Below the pieces are notes generated by a model, which saw nothing but the letters and a program-made list of their open reading frames with translations, was not told the origin of the DNA and made no database searches. From Polymyxa betae (Eukaryota > Endomyxa > Phytomyxea > Plasmodiophorida > Plasmodiophoridae), in the NCBI GenBank assembly GCA_003693705.1, contig RBZT01000120.1, positions 9,966 through 63,232 on the forward strand: a DNA stretch of 53,267 bases, read 5' to 3'. Positions 33,378 to 42,918 of this stretch are shown here, one piece after another. Position 1 is the stretch's first letter. Each line of letters starts with the position of its first letter. The position numbers and the translations under genes were made by a program.

Positions 33378-33837
33378 CTAGATCTGGTGATCTGTACGAA
33401 AAAAAAGGGCTGAATCGATATATTCTTTTAACAGAGCTTCTTCACTTTTAACGTCTATGAAGGTATGAATTGATTCCGCCGTTTGTCCTTGTAAAGCATG
33501 TGTTAGTCCATGCTGATGGTTCAAGCGGGAAACCGATTCGATCGTAATGTTTTCGATGCAGTGGAACAGTTTCATTCTGTACGAATAACTCCAATCGTAC
33601 AGCATTGACGTCTTCATTACGTCTTCCACCGATATGTGGTATGATAATAAGTCGCGATTCTTACTACGAATATCCTACTATTTCTACTGCTTGACCAGTG
33701 GATAGAGAAATAGGTTCGACCAGCACATGTCGGAATTGGAGATTTCTTGTCATTCGACAATGACCTGGAACTGTAAAAGTATATTTTCGGCCGATACTGA
33801 ACAATTTGTCCAATTTTGTCAACAGGGAATCTTCTAA
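33378..33837 (-). pseudogene. Helitron helicase, C-terminal motifs
   Basis: Directly continuing the frame that ends before the PIF relic, this part reads EDSLLTKLDKLFSIGRKY, MTRNLQFRHVLVEPISLSTG and AVEIVGYS, then a TAG. In another frame it reads VSRLNHQHGLTHALQGQTAES and IHTFIDVKSEEALL. The latter is helicase motif V/VI (T-x-x-K/H-x-Q-G-x-T), where the family usually has hK-x-QG. Frames are broken by a stop near 33660 and a shift near 33630. Confidence 0.65.
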
Positions 33838-34705
33838 GGGTGGGTTTGGATACTCGCAATTTTGCAAAATTCCGGGGGATATATTGCAAAATTGCCTATT
33901 TTACAAAATAAGATGCTGAACGTGTTTGGATGCCTTTCTTGCAAAATCGGGATTTTTGCAAAATACGATTTTCAGATCGGACCTAAATTTTTGGGCTGCA
34001 AATTTAAATATTACCTGCCGTTCGAAATATGGCTTCTGTTTTCTCCAGGGGTCTTGAGGCTTGCGGCATCGATGACGGTGACGGCAATGCTGCAGACTTT
34101 TTTGTCCTAGCAACATGATGGTAGGCGGCACAATACCTTTGCAGGGAGTCATGCAGAATGTCCATCATGACCGGCTGCCTCTATATGTAGGAATTGCTGT
34201 CGCATACTACCAACGAACGGCGCTTCTTGGAGTTCTTCCGAATGGATCGTTTCACCTTCCTTCATCAGAAAAATTCATCGCTGCTAAAGGGTGCCTGATT
34301 CCATCTCGAGGTATCACTACCGAAGACCCGTTGGCTATTTTCCTGTATGTCGTCGGTCAAAATACATCCAATAGAAGCTCCCAAAAGCGCTGTCAGCATT
34401 CCTGCGAGACTATTAGCAGGTACGTTTGGAATACATCCCTTTAGTAATAAATTAAATATAAACTGAGCAAACATTTCGATGCTGTTGTGAATTCTTTGAA
34501 TCTGCCCTTCATTTGATATGATTGTCGCAAAGAGAGCTACTGTAAAAATATTCGATGCGGACTATCAACTTTGTGTTTTTTTATTCATAAACAGTGCATC
34601 CAAACGATCTGGAATTTGTCAAAACGTGTTCTTACGATATTTTACATGAATATTGCAATAATGGAATTTTGCAAAATTCCGCAGCGCAGATAGCCAAACG
34701 CACCC
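33838..34705 (+). mobile_element. 868-bp PIF/Harbinger relic with TAA target duplication
   Basis: The left end is GGGTGGGTTTGGATACTCGC and the right end, reverse-complemented, is GGGTGCGTTTGGCTATCTGC, followed on both sides by the direct duplication TAA (33835-33837 and 34706-34708). TTTTGCAAAATTCC words recur subterminally (33861, 34672 region). A three-base TWA duplication is the hallmark of PIF/Harbinger. Removing the element and one TAA joins the Helitron helicase frame exactly (...NNEPV-L-EDSLL...). The interior holds only a piece of nuclease coding (34115-34444), so it is non-autonomous. Confidence 0.88.
34115..34444 (+). pseudogene. PIF/Harbinger nuclease N-terminal fragment
   Basis: The frame includes MQNVHHDRLPLYVGIAVAYY and, at the end, DPLAIFLYVVGQNTSNRSSQ followed by HSCETISRY. 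The latter matches the helix block upstream of the DDE nuclease in Harbinger transposases (usually LAIFL-x-x-x-G-x-x-x-S-N-R ... F-x-x-S-x-E-T-I-S-R). The catalytic DDE portion is absent, consistent with an internally deleted copy. Confidence 0.7.
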
Positions 34706-34855
34706 TAAGACAGGTTCATTATTGTCACCGGTATTGACACAATAAGTGACATTTTCAATGATAATAGGATGTTCTCTGCCTTGAAAGGCGACAAGTTCAT
34801 TAATGTGTTGCATATTCAGCTTTCGTCGATTATATACGAGCGAACATGTTCTCAT
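34619..34855 (-). pseudogene. Helitron helicase, mid-segment
   Basis: Reading CSLVYNRRKLNMQHINELVA, GREHPIIIENVTYCV and TGDNNEPV ends at the PIF relic boundary (34705) and resumes past it at 33834. The V-x-x-x-N-x-x-x-x-x-x-x-N segment after the Walker motifs resembles the 'N-x-x-V-x-x-x-N' region of PIF1-type helicases. The reading shown between 34619 and 34705 is relic sequence rather than helicase. Confidence 0.6.
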
Positions 34856-34942
34856 TCGGGTTTCTCCATCAGGCTGAAGACGACATGGGTAATGACCATA
34901 TCCGCAGATCCTTGCTTCTAATTACAGCTGTACTCTGGCAAG

Positions 34943-35703
34943 TTACAAATGATCACTTACGGGTCCTGTCATAAGATGAATAAATTCTTGCAACTGTAAA
35001 CAGTGTTCTGCACTAACGACTCCTTCATTTAAAAAGGAAATTGCATATTTTACGATTTTGTTATGTCGATAGAACTGTAACGATGCGGCCACATCATTTG
35101 GAGATTTAATTACAGCTGGAAATTGATTTAGATTGCCACAAAACATCTCTATTGGCTTTTCAAGATCCTTGCAGACAGCCCTTCTTTTGGATATATCACA
35201 AGCATCTAGAACAAGAACAGACATCATGGAGCATTTTTCATACATCATTAGATAACATTGTCGCAATTCCATTCCGAGTGGTGTCAGTGGATCCATGCCA
35301 CAAATGATGTCGAAATCCGTATCTCCTGGTCGTAATCTATGTACTGGCCAGAAAGTTTTGCTTTCTAATGGATGTAAATTAGAGCATGCCAAATTGGTGG
35401 GTGCGCAGCAAATGACATTCCAGCCCATATCGATTGAGGTCTCTGCCCAAATCTTTTGGACATAGGATTTCCCGAACCTGCCTTTCCTTCAATATAAAAG
35501 ATGAGTGGGATGCCAGGGTTCATCAGCATTCGATGCAGCATGAATTCCATTGCAATTATTTGCGATTGATTGTAAGGTCGAAATCGCCAGAATGCGACTA
35601 GATTAATTATCTCAACTTCGGCTTCAATGGGAGATAATCCCCGAATTCTTGGCAGCTGTCTATCATTCTGAAGTAATTTGTTGAAGCCTACTGAGGCAAA
35701 TAA
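34943..35703 (-). pseudogene. Helitron PIF1-type helicase, Walker domain
   Basis: The first part (35690-35380) reads LPRIRGLSPIEAEVEIINLV, PYNQSQIIAMEFMLHRML and PLIFYIEGKAGSG, the N-x-x-Q helicase entry and the Walker A G-x-A-G-S-G-K/N. After a frame change at about 35430 it reads GWNVICCAPTNLACSNLHP (motif Ia), then LMMYEKCSMMSVLVLDACDI (Walker B region, D-E-x-S-M in active forms, here YEKCSM), then EMFCGNLNQFPAV (G-D-x-x-Q-F-P-P-V form). The Walker A Lys is replaced (GSGNP) and the Walker B acid pair is altered, so ATP hydrolysis would fail. The upstream edge is the N gap. Confidence 0.78.
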
Positions 35704-35862
35704 NNNNNNNNNNNNNNNNNNNNNNNNNNNNNNNNNNNNNNNNNNNNNNNNNNNNNNNNNNNNNNNNNNNNNNNNNNNNNNNNNNNNNNNNNNNNNNNNN
35801 NNNNNNNNNNNNNNNNNNNNNNNNNNNNNNNNNNNNNNNNNNNNNNNNNNNNNNNNNNNNNN
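35704..35862. other. Assembly gap (159 N)
   Basis: A run of N splits the Helitron coding region between the Rep-helicase linker and the helicase. Its true length and content cannot be judged. Confidence 1.
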
Positions 35863-36215
35863 CGCGTATTCCAATGTTGGCGTCAAGTCTTGACATAATT
35901 GAGCATCAATGAATTCGTTGTAATTTCGCGTTCTAACGTCTCTCAGCAAAACTCGCATCTAGTGGTTGCGTCGTCGATATTCAATAAAACGCGCATCAAA
36001 ATTCCCAGCATTTAACAATCGTAGGAGAACGTTAAATGGACAGTTTTCATCATCATCTACGATTCCTAAATATCGAACAGTAGCTTCAAAACTGCCTCAT
36101 GTTCTGATATTACATCTAACCAGTCATAAGTAATGACGTGCATGAAGAAAATCATTGCATAGAAGTCTTTGCCGTCGTCTGGTACGAAAAATGTGATATG
36201 TAATAACACGATGTC
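35863..36215 (-). pseudogene. Helitron linker between Rep and helicase
   Basis: Minus-strand frames read RHRVITYHIF, VPDDGKDFYAMIFFMHVITY, then RYLGIVDDDENCPFNVLLR and EFIDAQLCQDLTPTLEYA up to the gap. The 'GE/GKDFY...LL' block followed by A-x-x-x-LG-x-x-DD-x-E/N matches the segment linking Rep and helicase in Helitrons. Frame changes occur near 36170 and 36100. RHRVITYHI is separated from its upstream part (TPQHLV) by the MITE. Confidence 0.65.
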
Positions 36216-36218
36216 TAA

Positions 36219-36572
36219 CTGTCAGGGACATACAGACCGGCGCAACCCACCGAGGCGCAGTCCTGGCAAGCGCAGCCCGCACCTTCCGACATGACGGCAA
36301 GTTAAGTCCGTGGCCAGTGGTCTTGCCCCACTGGTACCCCAGTGAGGCTTCGTTCGTCATTAATCATCCTCGGTGAGATTCATTGCCGAGGCTTCGTACT
36401 TGTAATTCCCTTACAAACATCGCTTCAATTCTTCCAGCTCCTGCTGCGTCCCTCGTCCTCGTCGCCCTTACAGGCCTCGTCCTCGTCCACTTGTCCTCGG
36501 CAACCCTTAGTCTTTATCCTCGTCCACGTTCTTCGGGCACTTTGCCCTCGTCTTCGTCCTCTCCTCTGACAC
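36219..36572. mobile_element. 354-bp MITE with TAA duplication (PIF/Harbinger type)
   Basis: The ends are CTGTCAGGGACATA and, reverse-complemented, GTGTCAGAGGACG: imperfect inverted repeats. They are flanked by TAA at 36216-36218 and 36573-36575. Removing the element and one TAA lets the Helitron reading run TPQHLV to RHRVITYHI without a shift, proof that it is an insertion. The right half is a C/T-rich CGTCCTCGTC-type low-complexity tract. There is no transposase, so it must have been moved in trans. Confidence 0.82.
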
Positions 36573-36575
36573 TAA

Positions 36576-37745
36576 CTAGATGCTGTGGAGTTAATACGAT
36601 CCAGTACGAATAGTCGAATGCGGCACACAAATGATATTGATCAGCTCCGTTTCGAATATCTTGTGGAAATTGTGCCCGTGTTCGCTGAATATCGCATGAT
36701 CGACAGAAATCGAGATATTTCATATCAGCATACGGTGGTAGTCGTGGCCGATGTTCCCATACGTCAAGAGAATCATCGGGAAGATCGTTGATATTTCTTA
36801 CGCCAGCAAGAAAGTCATGGGGATGACCGATAGGCACTGCACGGATGGTGACATTATCATAGCGCATTTATGCCAATCCCATAGCGAATGCATGAATAAT
36901 AGGCAGATCTAATCTCCGACTTCGGAAATAATTTATGACCTGATTATCATGATGCCGGACAGCGTGACAGACAAATACCGTGGCCTTGGTGGAATAGGAC
37001 GCCATAAACCCACGTTTAAAGTCACGACCAACTAGACTAACATGATGACAATTGAGACATAGCAGTTCAAGCGGACCAAAAGATACTACTCTGCCGTCGT
37101 GTTCTCCTCGAGCTCGGTCCCATCGTCCAGTTAATTCATCATATGTCGTATAAGGGGTTGGATCGAACTGATATCCCTGTCGACAAGCATAATCAACTGG
37201 CCCACATCGGCTTGGAATGCATTGATGAATTTGATGTGTCAAAATCAGATAAAACAAATTTGTGTTCTCTTCTGTATCGAGATCTGCTAATAGGGGTATT
37301 TGTGCCGAGATATAACGCCGACCGTAATGTGGCAATTCGGAACTTCGCAATTCATGGGTATGGAATCTACCCATTCGTCCCTGAGTCTCAGTCCTAGTAG
37401 CTGTCCAGTCTAAAGGGCCATATATGTTCATTTGATGATCGCTACTAAATTTGCTAACCGATGATCGACGCAACTCAAATCCGACCGATATGGTCATGGC
37501 AGGCTACATCTATATTTCGTCTACATCGAAGCATTTCAAATAGAGGTTCGTTATAATTGACCGTAGTCGTATTCCATTCGGTTGCCGGTCGTCGGTCACG
37601 CGCAATCGCACAAAGATTCAAGTAATGATGATAGAAATATTCTGGCGTAGAATGGATAGTTCTTGAGATGGAAGTTCCGACTCACTCGTCGTATGACTCC
37701 AGCTGATATTACACCACGACTGCCGTTTCTAATTGAAATTATTGC
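36576..37745 (-). pseudogene. Helitron Rep domain, divergent
   Basis: From 37745 the reading gives RNGSRGVISAGVIRR, then TTTVNYNEPLFEMLRCRRN and CHDHIGRI; from 37497 comes HELRSSELPHYG, IPLLADLDTEENTNLFYLIL, THQIHQCIPSRCG, CRQGYQFDPTPYTTYDELTG with RWDRARG, and LELLCLNCHHVSLVGRDFKR. These follow the Rep layout up to the C-x-x-G-x-P and Y-R-R/N-H blocks. From 36867 there is LPDDSLDVWEHRPRLPPYAD, the V-x-x-Y-x-x-RP segment, and FDYSYWIVLTPQHLV to the MITE. The H-U-H box is at best weakly preserved (ELPHYG where G-L-P-H-x-H is usual) and the catalytic Tyr pair is not clear. Confidence 0.65.
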
Positions 37746-37840
37746 TCAAAAACCGAACCCGGTGACTGGCTGCGCTCGGCGCAGCCTGTCACTGAATATC
37801 TTCATTCATTTTTGCCACATGTTTAATTTTCTCTTTTGGA

Positions 37841-38510
37841 AGTACCGGTAGTACCAGGCACTGGGTAACGTAGACCTGATCATGTCGTACTGGAGGTAGT
37901 ACCGGTAGTATTTCAACTTGGTAACGTTAATATGATTCGCGCTTACAGTTTATCTTGGGGTAGTCCCGGTGTACCTGCCACTGTGTAACGTAGATCTGCT
38001 TCATGTCGTACTGGAATACAGCTAGTATTTCCCACTTGGTAACGTAGAGATGGTTCCGGACGTACCTAAGACGAGCACCAGTACTACCTGTGGTACCTGG
38101 TATGGATGATTTGGAGATTTAGTCCGACCTATCGGGGGTAGTTAGTACCGAAAGCACCGAGAGTACTTTGGTCTGACATTCTTGTAGCTGCTCAGTGAAG
38201 GAGGGAGGGTTAGTACCGATAGTACCTAGAGCCCCTTGTGTCTTGATATGTCAGGTTTAGGTTGGCCTGACATACAGTGGCTCTGTGAATGATGGAGGGT
38301 TAGTACCGATAGTACCTTGTGCCCTGCTGGTTCTTGAGGTTGTGCAACCTCTTGTAATTCAGCCAGATGACTGGGATGGTTCCTGATTACCGAGCGTCGT
38401 GGGTTAGTACCGGTAGTATCGGTAATACTGCATTTCGTGACTAGGCTGATTAAAATGGATGATTCTGTATAACGACAGTCAGAAACAGTAGTATTGATAG
38501 TACCACGTTA
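37841..38510. repeat. Array of TAGTACC/GGTAGTACC motifs
   Basis: About nine clusters of GTACCGGTAGTACC, TAGTACCGATAGTACC or close variants recur roughly every 60-90 bases, interleaved with GTAACGTAGA and TGGTCTGACATTC-like words. Many clusters are near-palindromic (GGTACTA pairing TAGTACC). No open frame crosses the region. The layout resembles subterminal transposase-binding arrays. Confidence 0.75.
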
Positions 38511-38533
38511 TGGCCAGGGTTTATTAGATTTCT

Positions 38534-38821
38534 TTACTTTCGGACGATGCGACTGGAACGACGCGGTCCAGGAACCTTTGCAACAGGCTCTGTGGTTGTA
38601 ACATCAGAATCCGGTTCATCAACGGGAAGCTGAACCTCTGCAGCCAAAGTGGCTGCATCCTCTTGCGTTGTCGGTGCTTCGAGATCCAACTCTTCGGGAA
38701 CTTCCTCAGGCAGCACTGAATGACTGGTTGTGAAAATCGTCATTTCGGCCCGGGAGACCGTCGACGATCCCATTATATGCGATTCTGCGATTCCGTCGCC
38801 GTCGTGGCTGTTGCGAGCCAT
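38534..38821 (-). CDS. Acidic open frame, unknown
   Basis: A 95-codon frame starts MARNSHDGDGIAESHIMGS, contains VLPEEVPEELDLEAPTTQED and ends PGPRRSSRIVRK. It is acidic in the middle with a basic C-terminus, like many linker or DNA-binding accessory tails. It may be the last exon of a gene whose upstream exon is the 39077-38856 frame, since a frame parallel to that one (EIQNMKAKAASADISAEW) leads into this interval. It is flanked on both sides by TAGTACC arrays. Confidence 0.4.
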   Translation of the reverse strand: MARNSHDGDGIAESHIMGSSTVSRAEMTIFTTSHSVLPEEVPEELDLEAPTTQEDAATLAAEVQLPVDEPDSDVTTTEPVAKVPGPRRSSRIVRK

Positions 38822-38855
38822 TCTGCTGAAATATCGGCTGAGGCAGCCTTAGCTT

Positions 38856-39077
38856 TCATATTTTGTATTTCAGCTTCAAGAAAATTTTTGCACGGTCTCG
38901 ATTTCGCTGGCTTTTCTCACGACCGCGCTTCAGCTCGGCAAGACGCTTGGTCAGCTGGGCAGCTGACGTCGTCGGAGAGAGCTGCGAAGAACAATCAGGA
39001 ATCGGTTGTTGTTTCATCGAGCACACTTTATCGATAGATAGTGATGTATGGATAGGATGTTCGGAGCATTGCGCCAC
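38856..39077 (-). CDS. Basic/coiled-coil open frame, unknown
   Basis: The frame starts MAQCSEHPIHTSLSIDKVC and ends SAAQLTKRLAELKRGREKSQ followed by RNRDRAKIFLKLKYK. The heptad-like Leu spacing and Lys/Arg excess suggest a short basic coiled coil. It is the nearest upstream coding block to 38821 on the same strand, and the two are probably parts of one spliced or frameshifted gene. No family recognised. Confidence 0.4.
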   Translation of the reverse strand: MAQCSEHPIHTSLSIDKVCSMKQQPIPDCSSQLSPTTSAAQLTKRLAELKRGREKSQRNRDRAKIFLKLKYKI

Positions 39078-39327
39078 TTTTGGAGAAAAAATACCGATTT
39101 TTATTCATAAATTTTTAAAGGATGTCTCTCTGACTTGTCTTCAGATTGCTCTCAACTCTGTTTAAGAAATGAAATTGCAGACTCATTTGGGACGAGCTGT
39201 CAATTTCTCAGGCAGCTTCTCCATTCATATTCCGGGAAGAAATCTGCTAATGAGTCGGACAATAGATAATACCTTTATCTTGATGGCTTTGGCCATACAT
39301 ACAGTTGCTCAGTGCAGGACCGAAGGT

Positions 39328-39535
39328 TAGTACCGATAGAGCCTATAGTACCTTGGGTCATGTTACAGTTGATCTGTAAAGGACGATAATACCTTGTGTC
39401 TGGATGTATCACTGGTGATCAGTGCGGATTGAATGGGTAGTACCGATAGTACCTATAGTACCTTGGGTCATGTTACAGTTGATCTGTAGAGGATGGAGGG
39501 TTAGTACCTGTGCTACCGGTAGAACCTGTGACTTT
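39328..39535. repeat. Second TAGTACC motif array
   Basis: Two near-identical blocks, TTAGTACCGATAGAGCCTAT with AGTACCTTGGGTC and GTAGTACCGATAGTACCTAT with AGTACCTTGGGTC, are about 114 bases apart. Both are followed by ATGTTACAGTTGATCTGTA, and a third, degenerate GTACCTGTGCTACCGGTAG copy follows. It shares the core motif of 37841-38510, so the arrays bracket the 38534-39077 frames. Confidence 0.75.
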
Positions 39536-39636
39536 GGGCCGATCTGTATACATTTTGCTGATTTTGTGTCTGGACGATTTCAAAATCTTCCTTGAAAGAA
39601 ATACAGATTGAAGAGCGACACACATACTTTCTTTAT

Positions 39637-40260
39637 TTAAATTACTATTCGCTTTTCGCTCTCTGTAGTGGAATTATTAATAAATCCGACACCACAGGGA
39701 ACGTCATTTTGAATTTGTTTGATTGACTTAAGAAACGTAGTAGGTCGGCTGAAGTCGCATTTATTCTTACCATCAGCAGCGATTGGTAATCCGGCCTCGA
39801 GCCAACGCAAAGCGGAATCGAAGGCTTGAACTGCGTGCTTTTCGAGTTGTTTACGCCAACCCGGACGATCCTCTATATTATCCGGCATCCTTTCTATAGT
39901 TGTATCGGGCAGAAAGCGGCAAACGAATCTTATGATGGATTTGATCTCTGAACGAATGCGCTTACATGCCAGGGGTGGCTTCACATTCACACCATCGCGG
40001 ATGCCCTATTCGTGATCAAACCAGGCTATGAAGAAATCAAGAATGGTTTTGCCATCCATCGACATAAAACGCCTTGGATATTTGACGAGAATAGAATTTT
40101 TCGTGAATCTCAACTCGGTCAGATTTCCGCCCGAGCCTCGTGTCGGAACAGAATCACTGGCAATATTGATGCAGGCCAGCGACCCGCCAGAATTGCTCAT
40201 CATATTGAGATCAGGTCGGGCAAAAGTAGACTCTTGATCTCTTAGATAATTGGTTCGCAC
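39637..40260 (-). pseudogene. 208-codon open frame with one internal TAG, unknown
   Basis: A frame from 40260 (MRTNYLRDQESTFARPDLN) through RGSGGNLTELRFTKNSILV and FMSMDGKTILDFFIAWFDHE meets a TAG at 40006-40008. It continues in the same frame GIRDGVNVKPPLACKRIRSE with IKSIIRFVCRFLPDTT, PGWRKQLEKHAVQAFDSALR and FINNSTTESEKRIVI. One base change would restore it. It is soluble-looking, with an amphipathic middle. The family is not recognised. It is on the same strand as the recombinase and just downstream of it. Confidence 0.45.
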
Positions 40261-40537
40261 TGAAGATTGATCGTCGCTCTATATTGAATGAATTGAAATA
40301 TTCTGAGTTGTATTAGAAACTTGTTAAATAAGATTACTTCCAAAACCAGGAATCCATGTGAAAAATACAGGGATTGCCAGGAAATTCACAGTGATTACTT
40401 CAATAAACAATTTGTGCTTTCGGTAAATAACATTTGAAAAAATTTTGAGCTAAGAGTCTAAAACCAAATGTTTTTTGTTTGAAAAGTGTTAAAAAGAAGA
40501 AAACATATCATGTTACAATGTCTTGGCATCCGCTAAA

Positions 40538-42918
40538 TTACTCCAGCGATTGTGACTGTCGTTGTTGTTGAAACGCGATTGAAAACATCTCCATGACTTC
40601 CCTGTGACGCCGCTCTGACTCGAGCTGATCTTGAGCGCGCAGTCGCTGAACCTCGATTTGGTCTTCGATCCGAGCACGTTCCGCCTCAGTTCGCCAGCGC
40701 TCAATTTCTCTTAGATCCTGATCTTTACGTCGATCCTGTGCTAGAATCTTTTCCTTGAGCATTTTGGTGTCTTGACGAAGACGCAGGACTTCAGCAAAGA
40801 GAGTCTTGACGGTTGAATCGGTTTGACGTTGCAATTGAATAAAATTTGATCCCATGTTGGATGTAATGCGGAACCCGCATTGGGATAATTTCGGTTCAGA
40901 ATCGGACTCGACTTGACTCAGGACGGCGCGCGTCATAATTTGTGTTTTCATGAGAGAGAACTCCTCAGGGGTGACATTCGACTCGGAGAGAGCACGCCGG
41001 AACTGTGAAACTAGGATGTGATTCTCTCCCAGATCTGCCACTGTGTCTTCGAACGCGATAATCGCAGCAGCCGTCATACTTTCAGCGAAGACAGGGTTGA
41101 TAAAGTCCAGTTTGGATGTGAACAACACCGACATCACCCTGAAGTTCAGGATCCTCGGAGGAGAGGGAAGTCCGCGGAGCCAGGCGCGGACACGATCCGC
41201 CAAAATCCACAGTTCCAGATCTGAGAGGAACTCGTGCCACCTTATGCAGAACGTTGAGGTCCCTCGAAATTTCGTTGAGCTCCTGTTTGTTGCGGGTCCT
41301 TAGTCTCCCACCCGTTGAAAAGGGCATTCGCATGCCTTGGAATTTGGGGATTATTCAGCGCCTCTAAAAACAACACACTTCGTAAAGAGTGTGATGTGAT
41401 GGCAGAATTAACATGAGCTTCGTCATCGCCCAGCTTTATCAGGATCTCTTGCAGCTTTCGATTCAAATATTGAGAGGGTTTGTCGCTGGAGGCAGCTGCC
41501 GGAAAGAGATACTTCTCCCTCTGTAGCCGAATTTATACAACATATCTCAACATTTAGTTACCAACCTCAGACTTGAACTTTAATGGACCGCATACCATCA
41601 GATATCGAAAATACATATGCAACGGGTCCAGAATCCACTCATTGGTACTGTAGGCCAAAGGAAGAATCTCAGTTTGAGAGGATGTCTTCTTTCGCCAAAA
41701 TTGCGACTAAATGAGATCTATTATCAATGCGTTAAGAACAGTTTCTTAACGAAAAAAATGTAGCATGATTTTACAAAAAATCACAGTAAAAGTGGACAAC
41801 AAAATCGTCAACTACCATCAAATCCAGAAAAAAAAGAGAATCAACTTAAAGAAAACATTGGTTTAGAATGATTTGATGTTTTGATTTCAAATTGCTACAA
41901 TAAAAAACATACCTGAAGCGCGATCAATAGTTGGAGACTGCGAATTGAACGTATCTTGAGAAATGTCGCTGGCACGCCCACCTTTGACTGTTTGAAGTCC
42001 GAAAAGCGTTGCTCTCTCAATTTCTCCTAAAAGAATTGCGCTCCGGACAATCACGCGAGCTTCTTCCAATGACGAAGTGGGCGCATTACTTGAGAGAGGC
42101 AGCCCTTTATCCTGACGCAGTTGACTGTTCATCTTTGCAGCTTTGCTCATGCAGTTGGAAAAAAGTTGCCAAGTGTCGAATGCAGCTCAGCTGAATGAGA
42201 AGCAAATTTCCCCGAAAAAAACGTCCGTATCGATGACAAATACGCCTTTAAAGCTAAAACAAATATCTATAAGGAGGAAGATTTGAACACAGAGAAGTAA
42301 CACATACTGGCTGTCTTGAGATTTTGCTCCTTAACAAGCCAATGCATGAATTGCCCCAAAAGATGAACGCCACTCTCTCCGGTCAGATGATCGATTGTAA
42401 TCTTGTCAATCGTAGACACAATTTGACTGAATTTCAATATATAAAATGTATAAACAAAAACCGCGTCAGATTTACATACTTAGTAGAAGCGAGAAAACAA
42501 TTGAAATGAGCACGCGCTGTACCGAATTGTGCTGTTGAAGATCCCTTCTTTAACAGATGGATAGAAAGTAGGCTGTCAGCAATGGCCTCATGATCGTGAC
42601 CGGGCTAATCCCGCTGTTATTAATTTTAGTAAAGTGGAAAACAGTCAGAACATATTGCTTACCGCTCGCTTTGTACCATAAGATTGCGCTTTCATATTGC
42701 GGGGTTTGTCGCCAGAATCGTGGCCGGGCAACTCCAGCTGTCACAAATCTCAATAAACAGTCCAGGCCAGATCTTGCCACAGATATTTCCGCTCGCTTAG
42801 ATCGCGACGATCGACGCTGCATTGGTTGTCCTGAAACGCTTGAACAGCGATAGATAGCGATCGGTTCTGCCTGAACCAGCTTTAAATAGCAGAAATGGGA
42901 ATGATCAATGATGGTCAC
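40538..42918 (-). CDS. Intron-bearing tyrosine recombinase (Crypton-like)
   Basis: Exon-like blocks on the minus strand read, in order: FWRQTPQYESAILWYKASG with GTAAGC donor; IDKITIDHLTGESGVHLLG with QFMHWLVKEQNLKTAS and GTATGT donor; RATLFGLQTVKGGRASDISQ with GTATGT donor; EILPLAYSTNEWILDPLHMY; REKYLFPAAASSDKP; and AITSHSLRSVLFLEALNNPQ ending FNGW. The GGRASD Arg, the L-F-P strand, H-S-L-R and G-W are the ordered landmarks of the tyrosine recombinase core (R...H-x-x-R...H/W). The C-terminal 150 codons (from about 41200) form a long charged coiled coil. The catalytic Tyr after G-W was not found, and frames near 41300 are inconsistent, so exon structure there is uncertain. Confidence 0.65.

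Noticed and set aside
36380-36570. Protein-coding gene from plus frames in the CGTCCTCGTC tract
   Set aside because: Openness in several frames is due to low complexity, and the tract lies inside the MITE bounded by TAA duplications.
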